This document shows positions 51,590 through 59,810 of a stretch of DNA of 64,000 bases, piece after piece. Origin of the DNA: an uncultured Ignavibacteria bacterium (lineage in GTDB: Bacteria; Bacteroidota; Ignavibacteria; SZUA-365). A program made the translations under genes and the position numbers. Under the pieces are notes generated by a model. It ran no database searches. It saw only the letters and a list, made by a program, of their open reading frames with translations, and was not told where the DNA came from. Position 1 is the stretch's first letter; every line of letters starts with the position of its first letter. The DNA is taken from NCBI GenBank assembly GCA_913061095.1, contig CAJXVM010000005.1, positions 124,001-188,000 of the forward strand. The letters run 5' to 3'.

Positions 51590-53101
51590 ATGGAGAACGC
51601 TCCGCACGAAGATCTCAATGACCTGATGCAGCGGCGCCGCGAAGAGTACGACGAGCTCCGCGCGATGGGCGTTCAGCCCTATGCCTACGAGTTCCCCGTG
51701 GACGCCGAGGCAGCCGGAATACTGGAATCCTTCAGTGATGATGACGAGCCGCGCGACGTCGGCATCGCCGGACGCATCATGACCATGCGGCGCATGGGCA
51801 AGGCGTCTTTCGCACATATTCAGGACCACACCGGCAAGATCCAGATCTACGTCAAGCGTGATGAGGTCGGCGATGACACTTACAAAATGTGGAAACTGCT
51901 CGATATCGGTGATATCGTCGGCGTGAAGGGATTCGTGTTCCGCACGCGCACCGGCGAAGTATCGGTGCATGCGAAGGAGCTGGTGCTGCTCGCGAAGTCG
52001 CTGCGTCCCATCCCCGTGCCGAAGGAAAAGACCGACGAGCAGGGCAATAAGGTCGTCTATGACCAGTTTACCGACAAGGAGCTGCGCTACCGCAAGCGCG
52101 CGCTCGACCTGATTCTCAATCCCTCCGTGCGGGAGGTGTTTCTCAAGCGCAACGCACTCGTGCGCGCCATGCGGCAGTTCCTCGACGGACGCGGATACGT
52201 GGAAGTCGAGACGCCGGTGCTGCAGCCGCTCTACGGTGGCGCGGCGGCGCGTCCTTTTGTGACGCATCACAACGCACTCGACATGACGCTGTACCTGCGC
52301 ATCGCCGACGAGCTGTACCTGAAGCGCCTCATCGTGGGCGGCTTCCACGGGGTGTACGAAATCAGCAAGGATTTCCGCAACGAGGGCATGGACCGCAGCC
52401 ACAATCCCGAGTTCACGATGATGGAACTCTACGTGGCGTACAAGGATTATCGCTGGATGATGGAGTTGACCGAGGAGATGCTTTTCGCCATCAACCGCGC
52501 GGTGAACAACAGCAGCACGGCCGTCGTGGGCGGGCAGGAAATCGACTTCACGCCGCCCTACCGGCGCCTGAGCATGTTCGAGGCCATTGCAGAGCATACC
52601 GGCGAGGACCTGCGCGGGAAGGATGAAGCCGGACTGCGCGAGGCGGCGAAGCGCCTGCACGTGGAGCTGGAAGAGAGTGACGGTCCGGGCAGGATCATTG
52701 ATGAAGTTTTCTCCGAACGCGTGGAGGACAAGCTTGTCCAGCCCACGTTCATTACGGATTATCCGCTCGAATTGTCGCCGCTGGCCAAGAAACACCGCAG
52801 CGAGGAGGGGCTGGTGGAGCGCTTCGAGCTGTATATCAACGGACAGGAGATCGCCAATGCGTTCTCCGAGCTGAACGACCCGATCGACCAGAAGGAGCGC
52901 TTCATGGAGCAGGCGCGTCTGCGCGCGCGCGGCGACGACGAGGCGATGACCTTCGATGAGGATTACGTTGAAGCGCTGGAATACGGCATGCCGCCGACGG
53001 CCGGACTGGGTGTCGGCATTGACCGCCTGACCATGCTCCTCACCGGCGCGGAATCGATTCGCGACGTCATTCTTTTCCCGACCATGCGTCCCGAGAAATA
53101 A
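51590..53101 (+). CDS. lysS: Lysyl-tRNA synthetase, class II
   Basis: A 503-residue class II LysRS. The N-terminal OB-fold anticodon domain (about 55-150) has [16 protein letters not shown]; catalytic motif 1 is [17 protein letters not shown], motif 2 is [18 protein letters not shown] and motif 3 is [15 protein letters not shown]. Length is typical. It is divergent from tRNA-Arg, with a gap of about 140 bases holding the promoter. pcrA follows 156 bases later. Confidence 0.97.
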   Translation: MENAPHEDLNDLMQRRREEYDELRAMGVQPYAYEFPVDAEAAGILESFSDDDEPRDVGIAGRIMTMRRMGKASFAHIQDHTGKIQIYVKRDEVGDDTYKMWKLLDIGDIVGVKGFVFRTRTGEVSVHAKELVLLAKSLRPIPVPKEKTDEQGNKVVYDQFTDKELRYRKRALDLILNPSVREVFLKRNALVRAMRQFLDGRGYVEVETPVLQPLYGGAAARPFVTHHNALDMTLYLRIADELYLKRLIVGGFHGVYEISKDFRNEGMDRSHNPEFTMMELYVAYKDYRWMMELTEEMLFAINRAVNNSSTAVVGGQEIDFTPPYRRLSMFEAIAEHTGEDLRGKDEAGLREAAKRLHVELEESDGPGRIIDEVFSERVEDKLVQPTFITDYPLELSPLAKKHRSEEGLVERFELYINGQEIANAFSELNDPIDQKERFMEQARLRARGDDEAMTFDEDYVEALEYGMPPTAGLGVGIDRLTMLLTGAESIRDVILFPTMRPEK

Positions 53102-53224
53102 GGGGCGCCGCTCCCGCTTTGCGCGGTGAGCATACAGCAGAGCCTGCTCAGGGGACCTCCCGCCCGTGCGCATTCGCGTACCGGCAGCGGTCGCCTGTCC
53201 ATCATGACAGATTTTGTTCATTCC

Positions 53225-53238
53225 CCCCGCATGCGGGG
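53225..53238. other. Palindrome upstream of pcrA
   Basis: CCCCGCATGCGGGG, a perfect 14-bp palindrome ending 19 bases before the pcrA ATG. A TGAGCA / TGCTCA pair (53127-53150) lies upstream. No T-tract; role unknown. Confidence 0.4.
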
Positions 53239-53257
53239 CTGATATACGACAGCGCTG

Positions 53258-55483
53258 ATGTCCTTTCTCCAAGAGCTGAATCCCGTACAGAAAGAAGCCG
53301 TCAAGACCGTGGACGGACCGGTGATGATCGTCGCCGGCGCCGGCAGCGGAAAAACGCGTGTGCTGACCTACCGCATCGCCTACCTGCTGCAATGCGGTGT
53401 GCCGCCCGCGAACATCCTCGCCCTGACCTTCACGAACAAGGCAGCGCGGGAAATGCGCGAGCGTATTGAAATGGTTGTGCCCGGCGAGGCCGCCCGCCGT
53501 ATCTGGATGGGTACCTTCCATTCCACATTCGCGCGTCTGCTTCGCCGCGAGGCGGAGTATATCGGTTTTCACCGCAATTTTTCGATCTACGACACCGACG
53601 ACAGTCAGGGACTGATCAAAAACATCATGGGGGATCTCGGGATCAGCACCCAGCAGGTTGCCCCGGCGGCGGTGCGGCATGCCATCAGCAGCGCGAAAAA
53701 CCGCATGATGACACCGGAGACGCTTGCCGAGAAGGCCTTCGACATCTTCGAGCAGAAAGTCGCCGATGTCTTCGGCGAATACAGAAAGCGGCTTGCCGCG
53801 GCGAACGCGATGGATTTCGACGATCTCATCCTGCATCCCATCCGTCTGCTCGACGAGCACGCCGACGTGCTGGACGCCTGGCAGAAGCAGTTCCGCTTCA
53901 TTCTCATCGACGAGTACCAGGACACCAACCAGGCGCAGTACCAGATCGTGCGCCGTCTCGCCGCCGGGCATCAGAACATCTGCGTGGTAGGCGACGACGC
54001 GCAGAGCATTTACGCCTTCCGCGGCGCGGATATCCGCAACATCCTCGACTTCGAGAAGCATTTCAGCGACGTGCGCGTCTTCCGTCTCGAGCAGAACTAC
54101 CGCTCAACCAAGACCATCCTCGCCGGGGCGGATTCGGTGATCAAGCACAACCGGAACCAGATCACCAAGACGCTGTGGACGGACAATGACGCGGGCGATC
54201 TGATCACCGTGCTGGAGACGGCCGACGAGGGCGAAGAGGCGTTCAAGATCGTGCACGCCATGCAGGACGAAGCGCACCGGCGAAAGCTGCAGCTCAACGA
54301 CTTCGCCGTGCTGTACCGTACCAACGCGCAGAGCCGCGCCATCGAAGACGCTATGCGGCGCAGTGGTATTCCATATACCATTGTGGGCGGTGTGGAGTTC
54401 TACCGCCGCAAGGAAATCAAGGACATTCTCGGCTACCTGCGTCTGATCGTCAATCCCTCCGACGACGAGGCTGCCCTGCGCGTGATCAACTATCCCACGC
54501 GGGGCATTGGCGCGACCACGGTCGGCCGTCTGCGCGCCTACGCCGCGGCAGAGGAAGTGACCTTTTTCGAAGCGGCGATCAACGCCGCGCGCGTCTCCGA
54601 ACTGGGTGCCGCCGCCGTTCGGCGCATCGAGGACTTCGTGCGCATGATCCAGAAATACGCCACACTGCGCCGTGAGATCTCCGCCGGTGAGCTCGTCGGG
54701 TCGCTGATCGACGAACTCGGTCTCGTCACCTCGTTCAAGAACGAGGGCACGATGGAAGCGCGCGGGCGTCTCGACAACATTCAGGAGCTGCTCTCCGCCA
54801 TCACGGAATTCGAGACCGAAGACGGACACAACACCATTGAGGCCTTTCTCGAGCAGGCGTCGCTGGTTTCAGACATCGACCGTCTCGACGAGACGCGCAA
54901 TGCAGTCACGCTCATGACGCTGCACGCGGCGAAGGGGCTGGAATTCCCGGTCATCTTTCTCGTGGGGATGGAGGAAGGGTTGTTTCCCTCGTCAATGGCC
55001 ATCGACCGCGACGAGGTGGAGGAGGAGCGCCGTCTGTGCTATGTCGGAATGACGCGCGCCAAGCAGAAGCTGTACATGACGCACGCGCGCTCGCGCGTCC
55101 GCTGGGGAGAGCGGCTCGAGCAGGTGCCGTCGCGATTCATCGATGAAATCGACCCCGCCACCGTGCAGCGCGATTCCACTCGCCGCCGCGCGCCCTTCGC
55201 CGGCAACGGACACGGCCGCCGCCGTCCGCAGAGTAGCGGAGCCGCCAAAACCGCCAAGCCGCGGCGCAAGCGCTCCGAGTACAGCCAGGTCACCGACACC
55301 GAATCTTACTCCCAGACCGACGGCGAAATCGGCATCGGCAGTTACGTCATCCACGCCACCTTCGGCCGCGGAAAACTTCTCTCCGTGGATGGCTCCGGCG
55401 ATATGGCCCGTGCCGTCGTCCTTTTCGACTCCGTCGGCAAGAAAACCCTCATTCTCAAATACGCCGGACTCAAACCCGCGTAA
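53258..55483 (+). CDS. pcrA: ATP-dependent DNA helicase PcrA/UvrD
   Basis: A 741-residue superfamily 1A 3'-5' helicase for repair and replication. It has the Q-motif LNPVQKEAVKTVDGP, Walker A AGAGSGKT (about 27-35), LTFTNKAAREMRER (Ia), IDEYQDTN (II), VVGDDAQSIYAFRGA (III), EQNYRST (IV), TLHAAKGLEFPVIFLVGM (V) and VEEERRLCYVGMTRAK (VI). The C-terminal tail has a basic low-complexity region and the PcrA-type beta domain (GKLLSVDGSGDMARAVV). Standard length. It is followed by element E3. Confidence 0.96.
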   Translation: MSFLQELNPVQKEAVKTVDGPVMIVAGAGSGKTRVLTYRIAYLLQCGVPPANILALTFTNKAAREMRERIEMVVPGEAARRIWMGTFHSTFARLLRREAEYIGFHRNFSIYDTDDSQGLIKNIMGDLGISTQQVAPAAVRHAISSAKNRMMTPETLAEKAFDIFEQKVADVFGEYRKRLAAANAMDFDDLILHPIRLLDEHADVLDAWQKQFRFILIDEYQDTNQAQYQIVRRLAAGHQNICVVGDDAQSIYAFRGADIRNILDFEKHFSDVRVFRLEQNYRSTKTILAGADSVIKHNRNQITKTLWTDNDAGDLITVLETADEGEEAFKIVHAMQDEAHRRKLQLNDFAVLYRTNAQSRAIEDAMRRSGIPYTIVGGVEFYRRKEIKDILGYLRLIVNPSDDEAALRVINYPTRGIGATTVGRLRAYAAAEEVTFFEAAINAARVSELGAAAVRRIEDFVRMIQKYATLRREISAGELVGSLIDELGLVTSFKNEGTMEARGRLDNIQELLSAITEFETEDGHNTIEAFLEQASLVSDIDRLDETRNAVTLMTLHAAKGLEFPVIFLVGMEEGLFPSSMAIDRDEVEEERRLCYVGMTRAKQKLYMTHARSRVRWGERLEQVPSRFIDEIDPATVQRDSTRRRAPFAGNGHGRRRPQSSGAAKTAKPRRKRSEYSQVTDTESYSQTDGEIGIGSYVIHATFGRGKLLSVDGSGDMARAVVLFDSVGKKTLILKYAGLKPA

Positions 55484-55491
55484 TCGAGCCA

Positions 55492-55520
55492 TGGGCAGTG
55501 GGCAGTAAGCCGTAAGCTCC
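55492..55520. repeat. Phrase-like simple repeat after pcrA
   Basis: GGGCAGTGGGCAGTAAGCCGT-type near-repeats just before element E3. Similar intergenic tracts occur at 44386, 56730 and 58456. Confidence 0.45.
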
Positions 55521-55528
55521 ACAAGGAG

Positions 55529-55625
55529 GACGGATTGAAATCCGTCCGCATTCTGTCATGATCAATGAATCCTGTTCGTGTTTGTGGCGTACCCAAATTG
55601 GCAAAATGGGGGATTTCAATCCGTC
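55529..55625 (+). repeat. REP-like palindromic element E3
   Basis: 97 bp with arms GACGGATTGAAATCC (55529-55543) and GGATTTCAATCCGTC (55611-55625). The left arm is itself a hairpin (GACGGAT-TGAA-ATCCGTC). Subterminal CCGCATTCTGTCA matches the consensus of E1 and E4. Preceded by GGAG, as in known REP sequences. Confidence 0.85.
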
Positions 55626-55681
55626 ATTGTGTTACAGAATCCGCGGTTTCAACCGGTGCATCGATGGATGAATTTTCTCAC

Positions 55682-55712
55682 TTGACAATGGTCCGGTCGT
55701 TTTCGATGTTGA
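55682..55712 (+). promoter_or_regulatory. Promoter of the E3-E4 enclosed gene
   Basis: TTGACA (consensus) at 55682-55687, a 17-bp spacer and GATGTTGA at 55705-55712. The -10 is imperfect. It lies inside the E3-E4 pair, so the gene carries its own promoter. Confidence 0.45.
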
Positions 55713-55745
55713 CGTTGCATGTGAACAAGAGCACGAGGTCCGGTT

Positions 55746-56519
55746 ATGCGGATTACAGCGTTGCTGCTGATGCTGCTCGCGCTGCCGGTGGCGGCACAGC
55801 AGGGGGATTCTGCGGAGGATGAAAAGTGGGGGAATCCCACCGAAGATGCGGAAGCAGGAAGGACAGCAATCCTGTCGATGGCGGCAGCGCAACATGACCC
55901 GCAGCACCTGCGGAATCCATCCGTGCAGCTGCGCGAAGATCAGATCCTGTATGTCCGTTCCTGGAAGCCCTTCGATCCATCCACAATGCTGGTCCAGGCC
56001 GGCTGCGCACTTGTGACCGAGACGGTTGCGTGGTTCGCGGGATTCTACCTGGTCAGTTCAGGGGGCGGCACGGGAGATCTCGGCAGTTCTCTCGGCGCCA
56101 TGATTTTCGGCGGACATCTGCTTGCTTCACTGGCAGGGGCGCCCGCCGGCGTACAGCTCGGCGGTGCACTCATGGGAGGAAACGGCACATTCTTCGGATC
56201 ATTGCTGGGCGGTGTGGCCGGAACCGTACTGAGTACTGTCACACTGTATGCACTCCGCGGTTCAAGCGACCCATGGCTCCAAGCGGGAGCAATGTATGCG
56301 TCCTATACCATCCCCGCCATCGTGGGATATCACCTCACCGCATCCCCCATGAACTTCTACTTCTACGACGACGCGCCGGAAGCTTCCGCGCGAGCGGAAC
56401 GCCTGTCCCACACCCCGGCATACACGCTGCATCCTGATGTTCCGGGTCCGGGTTATGCGGTCGATCCCGTCCACCCGCTGCCGGATGTCCAAGTGACATT
56501 GCTGAACATTTCCTTTTGA
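55746..56519 (+). CDS. Secreted protein of unknown function enclosed by palindromic elements
   Basis: A 257-residue protein with a signal peptide (about 1-18, ending VAAQ). A short acidic part is followed by RNPSVQLREDQILYVRSWKPFDP. The centre (about 80-200) has several hydrophobic Gly/Ala/Ser-rich helices (LGSSLGAMIFGGHLLASLAG, LLGGVAGTVLSTVTLYAL), so either a small membrane protein or a helical exported protein. The C-terminus is polar and Pro-rich. No family recognised. It sits between inverted elements E3 and E4. Confidence 0.72.
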   Translation: MRITALLLMLLALPVAAQQGDSAEDEKWGNPTEDAEAGRTAILSMAAAQHDPQHLRNPSVQLREDQILYVRSWKPFDPSTMLVQAGCALVTETVAWFAGFYLVSSGGGTGDLGSSLGAMIFGGHLLASLAGAPAGVQLGGALMGGNGTFFGSLLGGVAGTVLSTVTLYALRGSSDPWLQAGAMYASYTIPAIVGYHLTASPMNFYFYDDAPEASARAERLSHTPAYTLHPDVPGPGYAVDPVHPLPDVQVTLLNISF

Positions 56520-56570
56520 CGGAAACATCCTTGATCCGGGAGTGACATTCCCATCTGATTTTCCTAATTT

Positions 56571-56582
56571 CGGATTGAAATC
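56571..56582 (+). repeat. Partial element arm
   Basis: CGGATTGAAATC, a truncated arm 30 bases before E4. Probably a remnant of another copy. Confidence 0.4.
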
Positions 56583-56612
56583 ACCGGGCTGTGGCGGTGG
56601 CCGCGGATGAAT

Positions 56613-56709
56613 GACGGATTGAAATCCCATCCCGGCTGTGAGCCGTTGAGCACGAATGTCAGCGTAACCTGATGGCCGGTGTCAGAATCCGGCAGGATTT
56701 CAATCCGTC
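56613..56709 (-). repeat. REP-like palindromic element E4
   Basis: 97 bp, reverse orientation. Arms GACGGATTGAAATCC (56613-56627) and GGATTTCAATCCGTC (56695-56709). Read on the minus strand, the subterminal CCGGATTCTGACA matches E1 closely. Confidence 0.85.
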
Positions 56710-56729
56710 CTGCAGACGAGAGATCAACG

Positions 56730-56768
56730 AACCAAAAACCAATAACCACAAACCAATTACCAACAACC
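56730..56768. repeat. A/C-rich phrase-like tract before the CoA-binding gene
   Basis: Repeated AACCAA and AACCAAT-type words up to the ATG at 56769. It lies between E4 and the gene and leaves no obvious ribosome binding site. Confidence 0.5.
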
Positions 56769-57221
56769 ATGGCAAGCAAAACCTCCGTCGACACATTCAT
56801 CGCGCAGAAGACGCTGGCGCTGGCGGGTGCCTCGCGCAGCGGCAGGAAATTCGGCAACTCGGTACTGAAGGAACTGAAAGGCAAGGGCTACACGGTGTAC
56901 CCGGTGCATCCGGAAGCACGGGAAATCGACGGACAGCAGTGCTGGCCGTCGCTGAAGGATCTCCCGGAGGAGGTCGGCGGCGCCGTGTTCGTCACAAAAC
57001 CGGAGCAGACCGAGAAGCTCGTGCGCGAAGCGAAGGACGCCGGCATCCCGCGCGTGTGGATGCAGCAGGGCGCGCACAGCGACGCAGCGGTGGCATTCTG
57101 CCGGGATAACGGCATTGATGCCGTGCACGGCGAGTGCATCCTGATGTTTACCGAACCGGTTAAGGGAGTCCACGGCTTCCATCGCTGGCTGTGGAAACTG
57201 TTCGGGAAGCTTCCGAAGTAA
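56769..57221 (+). CDS. CoA-binding domain protein (YccU-like)
   Basis: A 150-residue Rossmann-fold CoA-binding protein of the YccU type. The start at 56769 begins MASKTSVDTFIAQKTLALAG; the nucleotide loop is AGASRSGRKFGNSVLKEL, then KGYTVYPVHPEA, VFVTKPEQT and a Trp/Gln pair in RVWMQQGAHS. The C-terminus has GECILMFTEPVKGVHGFHRW. The function of the family is not settled. No clear operon partner; the aldo/keto reductase follows after 218 bases. Confidence 0.9.
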   Translation: MASKTSVDTFIAQKTLALAGASRSGRKFGNSVLKELKGKGYTVYPVHPEAREIDGQQCWPSLKDLPEEVGGAVFVTKPEQTEKLVREAKDAGIPRVWMQQGAHSDAAVAFCRDNGIDAVHGECILMFTEPVKGVHGFHRWLWKLFGKLPK

Positions 57222-57439
57222 GCGGAGAGCGGGAATCCACGGAACAGGTGTCCGCTTGAAGGAACATCTCCGACTGGCAGCACGGAACATCCGCGACAGG
57301 GAAACCATATCCGCTTGATACAAACTTTTTCTGATACTGCTCCGGCGGAACCGGAACGGTTCGCTGTGCCGTTGAGTGTATACGACCGGTGTTCCGGTTG
57401 TCCGACCATTGCGAGTCACATCAACACAAGAGGAATATC

Positions 57440-58441
57440 ATGGAATATCGTTTTATGGGACTGTCCGGTCTGCGTCTTTCCGCCCTGTCTTTCGGCAGCT
57501 GGGTGACTTTCGGCGATCAGATCGACGAGAATGTCGCCGCCGACTGTATGAAGGAGGCCTATGACGCGGGCGTGAATTTTTTCGACAACGCCGAAGCCTA
57601 TTCCGCAGGGGAGTCGGAGAGAATGATGGGGAATATCATCAAGAAGATGGGATGGAAGCGCAGCGACCTGGTGTTGTCCACCAAGATTTTCTGGGGCGGA
57701 GGAGATGGTCCCAATGACCGCGGGCTTTCACGGAAACATATTATCGAAGGCACAAACGCGGCGCTCGAGCGCATGCAGACCGATTATGTCGATCTGCTGT
57801 TCTGTCACCGTCCCGACCTGTACACGCCCGTCGAGGAAACGGTCTGGGCGATGAATCTCCTGATTCAGCAGGGCAAGGCGCTGTACTGGGGCACGAGCGA
57901 GTGGAGCGCGGAGCTGATCCGCGAGGCGTATGAATTCGCGCGTCGCGAGCACCTGATACCGCCGGTCGTCGAACAGCCGCAGTACAATATGCTCACGCGT
58001 GACCGCGTGGAAAAGGAATACGAGCGGCTCTACGGTGATATCGGACTCGGCACGACGATCTGGTCACCGCTGGCAAGCGGAATCCTCACCGGAAAGTACA
58101 ATGAGGGCGTACCGGAGGGAAGCCGCCTGGACCTCGAACAGTACCAGTGGCTGCGTGACCGCATCATGGGACCGGGCTGGGATGAAAAGGTCGATAAGGC
58201 GCGGAAGCTGGAGCCGATCGCAAAGGATCTCGGAGGAACACTCGCGCAGCTGTCCATCGCGTGGTGCCTGATGAATCCTGACGTGAGCACGGTCATCACC
58301 GGGGCCTCAAAACCCGAGCAGGTCAAGGAAAACATGAAAGCGCTGGAGATCGCCGAAAAGCTCGACGATGATGTCATGCTCCGAATCGAGGAAATCCTCG
58401 ACAACGAACCCGAGCCCGAACAGGACTGGCGTGGAATGTAA
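57440..58441 (+). CDS. Aldo/keto reductase, potassium-channel beta-like
   Basis: A 333-residue aldo/keto reductase of the Kv-beta-like group. The start at 57440 begins [19 protein letters not shown]. The catalytic tetrad is visible: Asp and Tyr in [14 protein letters not shown], Lys in [11 protein letters not shown] and His in [14 protein letters not shown]-binding residues follow in [12 protein letters not shown] and [14 protein letters not shown]. The [15 protein letters not shown] loop is typical of this subgroup. It probably reduces carbonyls with NADPH. It ends before a bidirectional terminator. Confidence 0.92.
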   Translation: MEYRFMGLSGLRLSALSFGSWVTFGDQIDENVAADCMKEAYDAGVNFFDNAEAYSAGESERMMGNIIKKMGWKRSDLVLSTKIFWGGGDGPNDRGLSRKHIIEGTNAALERMQTDYVDLLFCHRPDLYTPVEETVWAMNLLIQQGKALYWGTSEWSAELIREAYEFARREHLIPPVVEQPQYNMLTRDRVEKEYERLYGDIGLGTTIWSPLASGILTGKYNEGVPEGSRLDLEQYQWLRDRIMGPGWDEKVDKARKLEPIAKDLGGTLAQLSIAWCLMNPDVSTVITGASKPEQVKENMKALEIAEKLDDDVMLRIEEILDNEPEPEQDWRGM

Positions 58442-58455
58442 TACTCTCTCTGTAA

Positions 58456-58490
58456 GAACGAAGACGCGAAAGCACGAAGACACGAAAGAA
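58456..58490. repeat. Phrase-like simple repeat after the aldo/keto reductase
   Basis: GAACGAAGACGCGAAAGC then ACGAAGACACGAAAG, near-repeats of ACGAAGA-type words. Confidence 0.5.
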
Positions 58491-58534
58491 TGGGAACAAC
58501 GGAGGGACGAAGGAAGCGAAGGTTTCATCAACAG

Positions 58535-58564
58535 GAAAGACCCAGCCGATCGGCCGGGTCTTTC
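58535..58564. terminator. Bidirectional terminator
   Basis: GAAAGACCC (58535-58543) and GGGTCTTTC (58556-58564) with an inner GCCGATCGGC palindrome, A-rich before and T-rich after. It serves the aldo/keto reductase and the convergent thrombospondin-3 gene. Confidence 0.8.
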
Positions 58565-58630
58565 TGTTTGAAAATAATCTTCGTTTTCTTCGATGCCTTC
58601 GTTGTTCTCATGCCTTCGTTGGCTTCGCCC

Positions 58631-59077
58631 TTACCGTCCCCGGCGGCCGTTGCCCTTGGGACCCGTGCCGTCGCAGTCGCCGGTGCCGGTGCCCGTTCCC
58701 GTGCCGCTGCCTTCACCACTGCCGCGGAATGCCTTGCCGGCGGGGGAACCCATGCCCGTACCGCTCTCGAAATCAGGATCCTGTCCGTTGGGGATGCCGT
58801 CGCCGTCCGCGTCCGGGGCGTTATCGTTGATGCCGTCACCGTCCGCGTCCACGAACCCGCGACCGTTGCCAGACGGAGTGCCGGTGTAGTCTGCGTCCTG
58901 TCCGTTGGGGATACCGTCGCCGTCATCGTCCATGGCATTGTCGTTGAAGCCGTCACCGTTGGCGTCGACAAAGCCCTTGTTTGCCGGCTTGCCCTGCGCC
59001 GAGGCGCTGTCGGTGTTGACGATGGTGAGAGTCAGTGCGAATGCGAGAAGGGCTGCGAGAGAAAGGATGCGTTTCAT
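58631..59077 (-). CDS. Secreted thrombospondin type 3 repeat protein
   Basis: A 148-residue exported protein: signal peptide about 1-27 (ending ASAQG). Then two blocks of thrombospondin type 3/EF-hand-like calcium repeats (DANGDGFNDNAMDDDGDG, then DADGDGINDNAPDADGDG), each ended by IPNGQD. The C-terminus is low complexity, GSGTGTGTG-type, and ends basic. Each DxDxDG loop is expected to bind calcium. It lacks a sorting domain, so how it reaches the surface is not clear. GGAG ribosome binding site. Confidence 0.85.
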   Translation of the reverse strand: MKRILSLAALLAFALTLTIVNTDSASAQGKPANKGFVDANGDGFNDNAMDDDGDGIPNGQDADYTGTPSGNGRGFVDADGDGINDNAPDADGDGIPNGQDPDFESGTGMGSPAGKAFRGSGEGSGTGTGTGTGDCDGTGPKGNGRRGR

Positions 59078-59211
59078 GATGGTACTCCTTGTGGAAAATG
59101 AATGGGGTCAGTTATCGTCTCTGCCCATACACAATCCACAACCGTGCCAGAAAAACTGTGAGCTCTGAATCCCTTGGAAACAGGCTCGTTTCGGCAGTTT
59201 TTCCCCTGTAC

Positions 59212-59241
59212 AGCAAATATTGGCATGACAAGGATCGTCAA
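59212..59241 (-). promoter_or_regulatory. Promoter of the thrombospondin-3 gene
   Basis: Minus strand: TTGACG (59241-59236), a 16-bp spacer, TATTTGCT (59219-59212). A dyad CGACAA-TAT-TTGTCG lies just upstream (59245-59259). Confidence 0.45.
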
Positions 59242-59244
59242 TAC

Positions 59245-59259
59245 CGACAAATATTGTCG
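59245..59259. promoter_or_regulatory. Dyad-symmetric site upstream of the thrombospondin-3 promoter
   Basis: CGACAA-ATA-TTGTCG, 3 bases before the -35. The perfect decamer TTGTCGACAA (59254-59263) overlaps it. Position fits an activator or repressor site. Confidence 0.4.
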
Positions 59260-59325
59260 ACAAACGGCAAATTTCGTCGGGAACGTCTTCGTTCCCTTCG
59301 GATCTTCGCTGTTCAAATATGTGCT

Positions 59326-59805
59326 CTAATAGATGTCCACTTCGAGTTTCAGTACGCGGTAGGCGAGGGCAATGTCGAGGAGCGCAAAAATGACTCCCAC
59401 GGCGGCGGATGCCAGGCCGATCATGAACACCCAGACGGCGAGGGTCGGCGCGTCGACGCCGAGGAACAGTCCCGCGCCGAGCAGCAGGGAGGAGAGCAGA
59501 TAGCAGATCACACCGATCCAGAGAAAGAGCAGCGCGCGCCGGAGATAACTGACCCGTGTGATCAGCGATGGAATCTGCCGCATGACACTCTCGAAACGCA
59601 GTGCGTCCACGTACTCGCGGTCAATGCCCTCGGGATCGGCGAGCTTGCGCCGCTTCTCGTCGTTGAGCAGACGAATGCGGCTGATGACGGTTGCGTAGCG
59701 GTTGTTGAGTCCGAGAAGCAGCAGGCCGCAGGCGGAAATCATCAATGCCGGTGTGAGGATGGCCTGGATGGTCTGCTGGGCGGTGGGAGTGGTAAATTCC
59801 TGCAT
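59326..59805 (-). CDS. DUF2721 membrane protein
   Basis: A 159-residue DUF2721-family protein. An N-terminal TM helix (about 15-33) is followed by the polar region NNRYATVISRIRLLNDEKRR with the family R-x-R pattern, and by two TM helices (about 88-113 and 122-150). In many genomes it is a single small gene of unknown function. It starts 6 bases after the priA stop, so it is probably in an operon with priA. Confidence 0.85.
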   Translation of the reverse strand: MQEFTTPTAQQTIQAILTPALMISACGLLLLGLNNRYATVISRIRLLNDEKRRKLADPEGIDREYVDALRFESVMRQIPSLITRVSYLRRALLFLWIGVICYLLSSLLLGAGLFLGVDAPTLAVWVFMIGLASAAVGVIFALLDIALAYRVLKLEVDIY

Positions 59806-59810
59806 GGCGG

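Larger units (their letters stand above)
55529..56709. mobile_element. Inferred unit: unknown gene between inverted elements E3 and E4
   Basis: E3 (forward) and E4 (reverse) enclose the 257-residue gene in the same geometry as E1 and E2 enclose RAYT1. It could be a cargo unit moved by a RAYT acting in trans. This is inference from symmetry. Confidence 0.4.

Noticed and set aside
51584-54061. Long open frame (over 800 codons) antisense to lysS and pcrA
   Set aside because: It is antisense to two clear housekeeping genes; its protein shows no family signatures and is an effect of high-GC codon use.
48380-56709. CRISPR array made of GGATTGAAATCC repeats
   Set aside because: The repeats are inverted pairs spread over 8 kb, with no regular spacing, no spacers and no cas genes.
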